From the NCBI GenBank assembly GCA_017993715.1, contig JAGOME010000049.1:1-34221 (forward strand): a DNA stretch of 34,221 nt, read 5' to 3'. Position 1 is the first letter of the stretch. The number at the start of each line of letters is the position of its first letter. Both the position numbers and the translations under genes were made by a program. Below, piece by piece: positions 15,852 to 23,033 of this stretch. Source of the DNA: Phycicoccus sp. (lineage in GTDB: Bacteria > Actinomycetota > Actinomycetes > Actinomycetales > Dermatophilaceae). Below the pieces are notes generated by a model. That model was not told the origin of the DNA, did not search any database, and was given only the letters and a program-made list of their open reading frames with translations.

Positions 15852-16382
15852 CTAACTGCGCTCGCGGAAGCGGTGGACGCGTTCGCGTGTCTGACAAAGT
15901 TGTGAGCAATAGCGCCTATTGCGCCTGGGTGAGCGATCGACGTACACATCGACACAGCGATCCCCCGCGCAGAGTCCTAGTCGATCGAGTCCGGCGCTTG
16001 CCACGAGGTCCAGCAGACAGAGGGCACCCCAGGCCGCGAGTCGTGTTGTGTCAGTGACCGCCGACGCCATCTGCACCTCGCCGCGAACCGTGTCGCCCGC
16101 ACAGACGGCCACCACTGCGGGCGATGCCTGGTCAAGAAGCTCGTTGAGGGTCGCGGCAACGGCCTGAGCATCTGGTGCAGCCCGAAAGACCTCGAACCAG
16201 GCATTGGCCACGGCCACGGCGTCCTCCACCGAGAGTCCAGCGGCCAGCGGCGGCCCTCCGCGGAGTTGTGTCAGCGCTCCCCCGAGTTCATCGGCGGCCA
16301 CTCGCGTGGCCGTGGAGTACTCGTTGATGACCTCGACAAGCCAGTCCATGTCCTCCTGGCTCGGACTCACGGCGACACCCAC
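15852..16382 (-). CDS. CGNR zinc-finger transcription regulator
   Basis: The 176-residue protein has an ABATE-type stress-sensor N-terminal domain (about 1-125) and ends in a CGNR zinc finger: 'CAGDRCVDVYVDRSPRRNRR' followed by 'YCSQLCQTRERVHRFRER'. The four Cys (two pairs) bind zinc and the SPRRNRRYCS segment contacts DNA in this family. GTG at 16382 is the only reasonable start. It reads divergently from the SWEET-like transporter gene, and the 97-bp gap holds a nested palindrome, so this regulator very likely binds there and controls both genes. It lies at the edge of the octamer-poor island. Confidence 0.88.
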   Translation of the reverse strand: MGVAVSPSQEDMDWLVEVINEYSTATRVAADELGGALTQLRGGPPLAAGLSVEDAVAVANAWFEVFRAAPDAQAVAATLNELLDQASPAVVAVCAGDTVRGEVQMASAVTDTTRLAAWGALCLLDLVASAGLDRLGLCAGDRCVDVYVDRSPRRNRRYCSQLCQTRERVHRFRERS

Positions 16383-16398
16383 GTCACCATCCTACCGT

Positions 16399-16448
16399 CG
16401 TAACGCATACTGCTATCGTAACGCGTTACATCGATTTAATGCGTTTCG
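16399..16448. promoter_or_regulatory. nested palindromic operator between CGNR regulator and transporter
   Basis: The perfect 12-bp palindrome GTAACGCGTTAC lies at 16418-16429. Outside it, AACGCAT (16402-16408) and ATGCGTT (16439-16445) form a second dyad on exactly the same centre (16423.5). CGTAACGC also repeats directly at 16399 and 16417, 18 bp apart. This AT-richer region separates the two divergent starts (16382 and 16480), the usual place for an autoregulatory operator. Confidence 0.7.
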
Positions 16449-16479
16449 GCACAACTCCGAAGGTTCGAGTGAGGGAGTC

Positions 16480-17094
16480 ATGAGGATGGAGTGGGTAGCG
16501 GAACTGGCGGGCGCGGCGGCACTAGTCGTCACCGTTGTCGCAGTGCTCCCGCAAACCCTGCGCATCGTGCGCGTCAAATCGACCGCGGGCGTTTCCCCGA
16601 TGTGGGCGATGCTTGGAGCCATCAGCGCAGGCGCATGGGTTGCGTACACAGCAGCGCGCGGGCTGTGGTGGGCCACCGTGGCCGATGCGCTCTCGTGTCT
16701 GGTGTATGTCGCCGCAGTCGCTGTCCTGGGCCGCAACGGAGTTCGGCCCCGATACCTCGCCGGAGCACTGTGGCTATGCGTTCTGGCACTCAGCTTCATC
16801 GTTGGTGGACTCTCGGGCTTGGGAGCTGGCTTAGCCTTCGCCTTCCTGGTCCAAGTGACGCCATCGATCTGGACCGCCTACCGGACACGTGACCTCATGG
16901 CAGCCTCCCTCACGACATGGGTTCTCATGTTGAGCGAGGGCGCATTGTGGGGGTTCTACGGTTTGATCAAGGGCGATGCCGCCGTCATCGCGTTCGGACT
17001 TGTGGCGGTCCTTGCATCACTGCTCATGGTCCTGCGGCTCGCGTGGTGGTCCGCGGCTCGCCGCTCTCCCGAACTCGCCGACCAGCGGGCCTGA
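16480..17094 (+). CDS. SWEET/PQ-loop-like seven-helix membrane protein
   Basis: ATG at 16480, with GAGGGAG at 16471-16477, gives 204 residues and about seven membrane helices. The first repeat has a PQ-loop motif, 'AVLPQTLRIVRVKSTAGVSP'. The second repeat, after a linking helix, has 'VTPSIWTAYRTRDL' then 'AASLTTWVLMLSEGALWGFYG'. Two triple-helix bundles plus a linker is the SWEET layout, whereas most bacterial relatives (SemiSWEETs) have a single bundle. SWEETs move sugars down their gradient; the substrate here is not known. It shares an operator region with the divergent CGNR regulator. Confidence 0.8.
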   Translation: MRMEWVAELAGAAALVVTVVAVLPQTLRIVRVKSTAGVSPMWAMLGAISAGAWVAYTAARGLWWATVADALSCLVYVAAVAVLGRNGVRPRYLAGALWLCVLALSFIVGGLSGLGAGLAFAFLVQVTPSIWTAYRTRDLMAASLTTWVLMLSEGALWGFYGLIKGDAAVIAFGLVAVLASLLMVLRLAWWSAARRSPELADQRA

Positions 17095-17280
17095 CCTCAG
17101 TTGAGTGGGGCGCCTGCGCCCCACTCAGAACCGGGCCGGAATGCCGTCGAACGCCGCGGACGATCGGCCCCTGTTGGGCCAGTCCCCCGCAGGTCTAGCG
17201 GATAGCCGGAGGTCGCGCCGAGAGTCGCGACCGGGGGAGATCGGGGCGACCAGGCTGAGACGCGACCCGGCATCAAGGGG

Positions 17281-17353
17281 AGCTGGCGAGGGGACTTGAA
17301 CCCCTAACCCCCTGTTTACAAGACAGGTGCGCTACCGATTGCGCCACGCCAGC
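17281..17353 (-). tRNA. tRNA-Thr (TGT)
   Basis: The minus strand folds into a full cloverleaf: acceptor GCTGGCG/CGCCAGC, D stem GCGC/GCGC, anticodon stem CCTGT/ACAGG around loop CTTGTAA, and T stem AGGGG/CCCCT with loop TTCAAGT. The anticodon TGT reads threonine ACA codons. No CCA is encoded. Confidence 0.97.
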
Positions 17354-17435
17354 GGCGGCCCCACGACATTCACCGAAAGAGCCGGGCCAGACTCTACCGA
17401 CCCCAGCGGCCCCCATCACACCGAACGTCGCGGAT

Positions 17436-17475
17436 CTTGCGCCAGGTCGCCCGAGTTCGAGCGACCTGACGCAAG
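17436..17475 (-). terminator. rtcB terminator hairpin
   Basis: Arms 17436-17450 (CTTGCGCCAGGTCGC) and 17461-17475 pair over 15 bp with a single wobble, around a 10-nt loop. It begins 31 bases past the rtcB stop and before tRNA-Thr, so it separates the two transcripts. Confidence 0.7.
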
Positions 17476-17506
17476 GCGGGCGACCAGCGCGTGACAACAA
17501 GAGCCC

Positions 17507-18703
17507 TCAGCCCTTGACGCACAGCAGCGTCGTCAGCCGAGCCACCGGCTCGACCAGATCGCGCTGAGCCGAGATCACCGAGTCGAGGTTCTTGTACGCC
17601 CCGGGGATCTCGTCGAGCACCCCGGCGTCCTTGCGGCATTCCACGCCGGACGTCTGGGCGACCAGGTCTGCCACGGAGAACGTCTTCTTCGCCTTCGTCC
17701 GCGACATGACCCGACCGGCGCCGTGCGACGCCGAACAGTACGACGCCTCGTTGCCGAGCCCGCGCACGATGTAGGACCCGGTCCCCATCGAGCCCGGAAT
17801 GACGCCGAGGTCCCCGGCGCCGGCCCGGATCGCGCCCTTGCGGGTCACGAGCACGTCGATGCCGTCGTACGTCTCCTCCGCCACATAGTTGTGGTGGACG
17901 CTGATCGGCTCGTCGAATGCCGCCGGCACCAGGCCCGCGAACACCTCCTGGACCGTAGCCATCATGACGGCCCGGTTGAGCGCCGCGTAGTCCTGCGCCC
18001 AATAGAGGTCACGACGGTAGGCCGCCATCTCCGGCGTGCGCGCCACAAACACCGCGAGGTCCCGATCGGGCAGATCCGCGTTGTGCGGCAACGCCCGCGC
18101 GATGGCCATGTGGCGCTGCGCCAGCTCGTTGCCGATGTTGCGCGACCCCGAGTGGAGCATGAGCCAGACCTGGCCGGCCTCGTCGGAGGTGACCTCGATG
18201 AAGTGGTTCCCGCCGCCGAGGGTGCCGCACTGCCCGACCGCCTTGCGGATCCGATGCTGCACGCCCTCGTGCAGGTCCTCGAACCCTGCCATGAGCGCGT
18301 CGAATCGGGTTGCCAGAGAACCCTTCTTGCGCAGATTCGGCGAGCGGTCGTCGTGGCCGGCGAACCCGACCGGCACGGCATTCTCGATAGCCCGGCGCAC
18401 CGCACCCAGGTCGTCAGGGAGGTCCTCGACCGTGGCCGACGTCTTGACGGCGGTCATGCCGCACCCGATGTCGACCCCGACTGCAGCCGGCGAGACGGCA
18501 TCGCGCATGGCGATGACCGATCCGACCGTGGCGCCCTTGCCGAGGTGCACGTCAGGCATGACCCGCACGCCCTGCACCCACGGCAACGCGGCAACATTGC
18601 GCAGTTGCTGGAGCGCGGCGTACTCGACGTCCTCCTCTCGCGCCCACATCAAGGTGGGCGCGACCGCACCGCGCAGCGCGACCGGGAAGTCCATGGTGTC
18701 CAT
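17507..18703 (-). CDS. rtcB: RNA-splicing ligase RtcB
   Basis: RtcB joins RNA 2',3'-cyclic phosphate or 3'-phosphate ends to 5'-OH ends using GTP and Mn2+, and repairs cut tRNAs. ATG at 18703 is chosen because AAGGAGGGG lies just upstream; an ATG 30 codons earlier would read back into the tRNA-Arg gene. The 398-residue protein has 'GVDIGCGMTAVKT' (metal Cys), 'GGGNHFIEV', 'HSGSRNIG' and 'SHGAGRVMSR', the last holding the His that is guanylylated. It is the shorter bacterial form. A tRNA-Arg gene ends 32 bp upstream on the same strand, so the two are probably cotranscribed. Confidence 0.96.
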   Translation of the reverse strand: MDTMDFPVALRGAVAPTLMWAREEDVEYAALQQLRNVAALPWVQGVRVMPDVHLGKGATVGSVIAMRDAVSPAAVGVDIGCGMTAVKTSATVEDLPDDLGAVRRAIENAVPVGFAGHDDRSPNLRKKGSLATRFDALMAGFEDLHEGVQHRIRKAVGQCGTLGGGNHFIEVTSDEAGQVWLMLHSGSRNIGNELAQRHMAIARALPHNADLPDRDLAVFVARTPEMAAYRRDLYWAQDYAALNRAVMMATVQEVFAGLVPAAFDEPISVHHNYVAEETYDGIDVLVTRKGAIRAGAGDLGVIPGSMGTGSYIVRGLGNEASYCSASHGAGRVMSRTKAKKTFSVADLVAQTSGVECRKDAGVLDEIPGAYKNLDSVISAQRDLVEPVARLTTLLCVKG

Positions 18704-18735
18704 GATGATCCCCTCCTTCGGGGTTGGTGATGGGG

Positions 18736-18807
18736 TGCCCCGACGAGGAGTCGAACCTCGATCTCCGGTGTCGTAGACCGGTGCCGTGTCCATTGGGCCA
18801 TCGGGGC
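18736..18807 (-). tRNA. tRNA-Arg (ACG), atypical D stem
   Basis: The minus strand gives acceptor GCCCCGA/TCGGGGC with discriminator A, anticodon stem CCGGT/ACCGG around loop CTACGAC (anticodon ACG), and T stem CGAGG/CCTCG. The D arm is GCCC-AATGGACA-CGGC, where the fourth pair would be C-C, a mismatch. It lies 32 bp upstream of rtcB, and no CCA is encoded. Confidence 0.92.
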
Positions 18808-19163
18808 GGGGTGCGCCGCTCCGATGGCCAGATACGTCTGTGACCTGCGGTTCGGCGGGCGGCTAGCGCCGCACGGTGAGCTGGCTCGCGTAGGCACGCG
18901 GGCGTCCGGGCAGCACGCGATGGGCGCGTTCTTTGCTCTCGAATGCTGTGTGCACGGTGCCGGTCCTCTGCTTGCGTTCCGTCGTCGGCCTGATTGGCCA
19001 GAGGAGAGCCTGCCGAATGCCGCGGCCCTGGCGCAAGCGAATATCCACCCTTGTCCCCCGCACAAACCACGGACGCGGCTGCCCTCAGTGGACGCGGCAA
19101 CTGCCGTGTTCCATGGAGAACAACCGCGTCCCGGAGACGAACGGTCGTGCGTGACGTGCTCGG
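18808..19163. other. 356-bp gap without a supported gene
   Basis: Between tRNA-Arg and gabD I see no frame with both a start signal and recognisable sequence. A 66-codon minus-strand frame (18863-19063) is basic and lacks a ribosome-binding site or family resemblance. One GAATGCCG octamer lies at 19015. The promoter of the tRNA-Arg/rtcB transcript should be within its left part. Confidence 0.5.
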
Positions 19164-20621
19164 TTACAGGGCAATCCCGACGTACTTGGTCTCGAGGTAC
19201 TCCTGGATGCCCTCGAAGCCACCCTCTCGGCCGAACCCGCTCTGCTTGACGCCACCGAACGGCGCAGCCGGATTGGACACGATGCCCTGGTTGATCCCGA
19301 CCATCCCGAACTCCAGCGCCTCGGAGACGCGGATCACGCGGGAGTTGTCGCGCGTGAAGACGTACGCGACGAGCCCGTACTCGGTCGCATTGGCCAGTGC
19401 GAGAACCTCTTCCTCGGTCTCGAACGTCGCAATCGGCGCAACAGGGCCGAAGATCTCCTCCTGGAAGACCCGCGCCGACGTGGGCACATCGACCAAAACG
19501 GTCGGCGGATAGAAGTTGCCGGCTCCCTCAAGCAGAGCCCCACCGACGACTGCGCGGCCACCAGCCGACACCGCATCGGTCACCATCTCATGCACGTCCG
19601 CCCGCGCCTTGGCGGTGATGAGCGGCCCGACGTCAACCCCATCGGCCGTGCCATCACCCACGCGCAGGGCACCCATCCGCTCGGCGAACTTCGTCGAGAA
19701 CTCCTGTGCCACAGACGAATGCACGAAGAAGCGGTTGGCTGCCGTGCAGGCCTCACCGATGTTGCGCATCTTGGCGAGCATGGCTCCGGTGACGGCCGCA
19801 TCGATGTCGGCGTCCTCGAAGACGATGAACGGCGCATTGCCGCCGAGCTCCATCGACAAGCGCAGCAGCTGCGAGGCCGACTGCTCGACGAGCTTCTTGC
19901 CCACCGCCGTCGAGCCGGTGAACGTCAACTTGCGCAGGCGGGGGTCGTTGATGATTGGTCCTGACACGGCCGAGGATGTCGAGGTCGTGACGACATTGAC
20001 GACTCCCGCCGGCACGCCCGCCTCCTCCAACAGGCCGGCGAGCGCCAGCATCGTCAGGGGCGTCTCGTGCGCCGGCTTGACCACCGAGGTGCATCCGGCG
20101 GCGATCGCCGGCCCGAGCTTGCGCGTGCCCATGGCCAGGGGGAAGTTCCACGGCGTGATGGCAAAGACTGGACCCACGGGCTGCTGCATGGTCACCAGGC
20201 GCGTCAAACCGTTGGGCGCCACGGCATACCGGCCTTGCACCCGGACCGCCTCCTCGGCGAACCATCGGAAGAACTCCGCGCCGTAGGCCACCTCGCCGCG
20301 CGCCTCCGCGAGCGGCTTGCCCATCTCCAGCGTCATGAGGAGCGCGAACTCCTCGGTGCGCGACACCAGCAGCTCGTACGCTGCCCGCAGCATCTCGCTG
20401 CGGTCGCGCGGTGCGGTCTTGGCCCACGCAGCCTGGGCCGCCACCGCAGCGTCAAGCGCGGCAGCCCCATCGGCCACGGACGCGTCGGCGATGGCGCACA
20501 GCACCTCGCCGGTCGCGGGGTTGGTCACCTCGAGCGTCTTGCCGCCCTCGCCGTCACGCCATTGGCCTCCAATGAGGAGCTGCTTGGGGACGGAGGAAAT
20601 CACCTGGTCTACCGAAGCCAT
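19164..20621 (-). CDS. gabD: succinate-semialdehyde dehydrogenase
   Basis: This 485-residue aldehyde dehydrogenase has the NAD(P)-binding 'FTGSTAVGKKL', the general-base Glu in 'SMELGGNAPFIVFEDADID', and the catalytic Cys in 'NIGEACTAANRFFVHS'. 'ITPWNFPLAM' and 'EIFGPVAPIATFETEEEVL' are also family hallmarks. GabD oxidises succinate semialdehyde to succinate. The start lies eight bases after the aminotransferase stop, so the pair forms a two-step GABA shunt operon. Exact specificity within the GabD/aldehyde dehydrogenase group is inferred from this neighbour. No strong terminator is seen downstream. Confidence 0.93.
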   Translation of the reverse strand: MASVDQVISSVPKQLLIGGQWRDGEGGKTLEVTNPATGEVLCAIADASVADGAAALDAAVAAQAAWAKTAPRDRSEMLRAAYELLVSRTEEFALLMTLEMGKPLAEARGEVAYGAEFFRWFAEEAVRVQGRYAVAPNGLTRLVTMQQPVGPVFAITPWNFPLAMGTRKLGPAIAAGCTSVVKPAHETPLTMLALAGLLEEAGVPAGVVNVVTTSTSSAVSGPIINDPRLRKLTFTGSTAVGKKLVEQSASQLLRLSMELGGNAPFIVFEDADIDAAVTGAMLAKMRNIGEACTAANRFFVHSSVAQEFSTKFAERMGALRVGDGTADGVDVGPLITAKARADVHEMVTDAVSAGGRAVVGGALLEGAGNFYPPTVLVDVPTSARVFQEEIFGPVAPIATFETEEEVLALANATEYGLVAYVFTRDNSRVIRVSEALEFGMVGINQGIVSNPAAPFGGVKQSGFGREGGFEGIQEYLETKYVGIAL

Positions 20622-20629
20622 GTCGCAGC

Positions 20630-21979
20630 TCAGCCCTTCGCGGAGACGGCGTCAGCAAACGCCTTGTCGAGGATGTCGAGCCCCTCGGCGAGGAGGTCGT
20701 CGGGGATGGTCAGCGGCGGCAGGAACCGGAAGACATTGCCGTAGGTGCCGCAGGTGAGCGTGACCAGTCCTTGGGCCGCACAGGCCTTGTTGATCGCCTG
20801 GGTCAGCGCTGCATCCGGCGTCTTGCGGTCGGCGTCCGACACCAGCTCGATCGCGAGCATGGCGCCGCGCCCACGGATGTCCCCGATGATGCCGGGGTGG
20901 GCCGCCGACAGCGCCTCGAGGCGCGGTGTGAAGATCGCTTCGATCTCCCGCGCCCGCCCGCACAGGTCCTCGCTCTCCATCGTCTCGATGGCGGCCAGTG
21001 CGGCCGCGCACGCGACGGGGTTCCCGCCGTAGGTCCCGCCGAGCCCGCCGGCGTGGACGCCGTCCATGATGTCCGCCCGCCCGGTGACGGCGGCGAGCGG
21101 CATGCCCCCGGCCATACCCTTGGCCGTGGTGATGAGATCCGGCACCACGCCCTCGAAGGTCGAGGCGAACCAGTCACCAGTGCGGCAGAAGCCGGTCTGC
21201 ACCTCGTCGGCAATGAAGAGAATGCCGTTGTCCTGGCACCAGGCGGCCACCTTCGCCAAGAACCCGGGCGCCGGCACGATGAATCCGCCCTCGCCCTGGA
21301 TCGGCTCGATGATGACCGCCGCGGTGTTGTCCTCACCGACGCGCGCGTGCACGGCCGCGACGAAATCGTTGAAGGCCTCCTCCGCGCAGTTCTCCGGCCC
21401 GGTCGGCCAGCGATACGGATAGGCCATCCCGACCCGGTGGATCTCGCTGGCGAACGGGCCGAACTTGTCCTTATAGGGCATGTTCTTGGCCGTCATGGCC
21501 ATGGTCAGGTTGGTACGGCCGTGGTAGGCGTGGTCGAAGGCGACGACGCCCTGCCGGCCGGTGACGTGGCGGGCGATCTTGACGGCATTCTCGACGGCCT
21601 CGGCGCCGGAGTTGAACAGCGCCGAGCGCTTCTCGTGATCGCCCGGGGTGACCTCGGAGAGCTTCTCGCAGACCGCGACGTACTCCTCGTACGGGGTCAC
21701 CATGAAGCAGGTGTGGGTGAAGTCCTCGATCTGCCGCTGGACGGCCTCGATGACCCGCGGGTTGCCGTTGCCCACTGTGGTGACAGCGATGCCGGAGCCG
21801 AAGTCGATGAGCTGGTTGCCATCGACGTCGACGAGAATGCCGCCCGCGGCCTTCTCGACGTAGACCGGCAGACCGGTGCCGATGCCGGCCGACACGGCGG
21901 CGAGTTTGCGCTGCTGGAGCGCTTGGGACTTAGGGCCAGGGATCGGCGTGGCCAGCACGCGCTTCTGGTCGACGGTCAT
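20630..21979 (-). CDS. gabT: 4-aminobutyrate aminotransferase
   Basis: This 449-residue class III PLP aminotransferase has 'NSGAEAVENAVKIARHVTGR' (phosphate site), 'FDHAYHGRTNLTMAMT', 'EPIQGEGGF', 'ADEVQTGFCRTG' and the Schiff-base Lys in 'TTAKGMAGGMPLAAVTG'. GabT moves the amino group of GABA to 2-oxoglutarate, giving succinate semialdehyde for GabD. ATG at 21979 fits family length. A LysR regulator is read divergently, with 154 bp between, and likely controls this pair. It carries three GAATGCCG octamers (21220, 21583, 21835), a local cluster. Confidence 0.94.
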   Translation of the reverse strand: MTVDQKRVLATPIPGPKSQALQQRKLAAVSAGIGTGLPVYVEKAAGGILVDVDGNQLIDFGSGIAVTTVGNGNPRVIEAVQRQIEDFTHTCFMVTPYEEYVAVCEKLSEVTPGDHEKRSALFNSGAEAVENAVKIARHVTGRQGVVAFDHAYHGRTNLTMAMTAKNMPYKDKFGPFASEIHRVGMAYPYRWPTGPENCAEEAFNDFVAAVHARVGEDNTAAVIIEPIQGEGGFIVPAPGFLAKVAAWCQDNGILFIADEVQTGFCRTGDWFASTFEGVVPDLITTAKGMAGGMPLAAVTGRADIMDGVHAGGLGGTYGGNPVACAAALAAIETMESEDLCGRAREIEAIFTPRLEALSAAHPGIIGDIRGRGAMLAIELVSDADRKTPDAALTQAINKACAAQGLVTLTCGTYGNVFRFLPPLTIPDDLLAEGLDILDKAFADAVSAKG

Positions 21980-22096
21980 GGTCAGTCATCCTCCGCATCA
22001 TCGGGGCAGATCGAAGCGCGCGGGGATCGCGCCCCATCACCCGCCAGACTCCCCCTGATCGGATATGCCGTCAAATGTCCTGGTCACGAGCCCTCC

Positions 22097-22123
22097 ATGC
22101 CTGACAGGCATAGCGGCAGGCAT
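22097..22123. promoter_or_regulatory. likely LysR operator in the gabT-lysR gap
   Basis: ATGCCTG (22097-22103) and CAGGCAT (22105-22111) form a perfect dyad around one base, and CAGGCAT repeats at 22117-22123, 12 bp on. LysR proteins bind interrupted dyads near their own gene. The site ends 10 bp before the LysR start codon, close enough to block its expression (autorepression). Confidence 0.6.
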
Positions 22124-22133
22124 ACTGAATGCC

Positions 22134-23009
22134 GTGGAGCTCCGCGTGTTGCGTTACGTCCTGGCTGTCGTCGATGCCGGGTCCGTGGTCGGCGCGGCGG
22201 ATCAGCTGCAGACGAGCCAACCCTCGCTGTCTCGTCAGATCCGCCGACTTGAAGACGATCTGGGCTTCGCCCTCTTTCGGCGCGGCGCCGGGCCACTGCA
22301 GCTAACGGCAGCCGGACGGCGGTTCGTGCCCCTAGCCCGGGATCTGCTCGACCGGGCCGACGGTGTCGAGCGGGCCGCCCGCGCCCTTGCCCGCGGCCGC
22401 CTGCGGGACGTCGCCATCGCCGCGACCTCGACGACCCACAGTGACGTGATTGCGCCGTTCCTGGTGACGCTGGGCCCCGAGGACCCTTGGCCCGAACTGC
22501 GCCATGAGACCTCGGACGGCGTCTACCGAGCTCTGGAGCGCGGCGCCGACCTCGCTGTCGGTCCGCACCGACCCCCCGAGCGCCTGGCCCATCTGCTCGT
22601 CGCGCACTTCCCCGTCCTTGCCCATGTCCGGGCCGACCACCCCTGGGCCGGGCGAGACTCCATCACGCTCAGCGAGCTCACCGGCGAGCCGCTCCTCGTC
22701 GGCCACCCCGGGTTCCACGCTCGTCGTCGACTCGACGCCGCCCTGACCGAGGCCGAGGTCGTCCCGGACGAGCTGCACGAGTTCGAGACCTCGGAGGTCG
22801 CCCTTGCCGTTGCGGCCTCAGGGCGCGGCGTCGCGGTCGTCACCGATGACCCTCGGTTCGGCTTGGTCTCCCTGCGCATCGTCGACGACAACGGCCCTCT
22901 ACTCGTCACCCAGCACGCAGCCTGGGACCCCACCCACCACGCAAACCTCCAGCTCGAGGCCCTCGCGCACCGCCTCGCGGCATTCTGCGCGACCCGCTAC
23001 CCCGACTGA
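22134..23009 (+). CDS. LysR-family regulator, probable gab regulator
   Basis: GTG at 22134 gives the normal LysR opening 'MELRVLRYVLAVVDAGSVVG' and a 291-residue protein. An open frame further upstream exists but precedes the HTH with unrelated residues. The HTH 'AADQLQTSQPSLSRQIRRLE' (about 21-40) is typical; the rest is the two-lobed effector-binding domain. Since gabT-gabD are divergent, GABA or a product is a reasonable effector; that is inference. No good ribosome-binding site precedes the start, so the mRNA may be leaderless. The GAATGCCG octamer at 22127 touches the start codon. Confidence 0.88.
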   Translation: MELRVLRYVLAVVDAGSVVGAADQLQTSQPSLSRQIRRLEDDLGFALFRRGAGPLQLTAAGRRFVPLARDLLDRADGVERAARALARGRLRDVAIAATSTTHSDVIAPFLVTLGPEDPWPELRHETSDGVYRALERGADLAVGPHRPPERLAHLLVAHFPVLAHVRADHPWAGRDSITLSELTGEPLLVGHPGFHARRRLDAALTEAEVVPDELHEFETSEVALAVAASGRGVAVVTDDPRFGLVSLRIVDDNGPLLVTQHAAWDPTHHANLQLEALAHRLAAFCATRYPD

Positions 23010-23033
23010 AACCCCCAGGCTGGGGAGGGAAAG

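Noticed and set aside
18863-19063. A 66-codon basic minus-strand frame between tRNA-Arg and gabD
   Set aside because: No ribosome-binding site, no known family, and composition like random GC-rich DNA.
23012-23025. CCCCAG-G-CTGGGG between LysR and ThrE as a terminator
   Set aside because: A stable fold leaves only a four-base stem, too weak to support a call.
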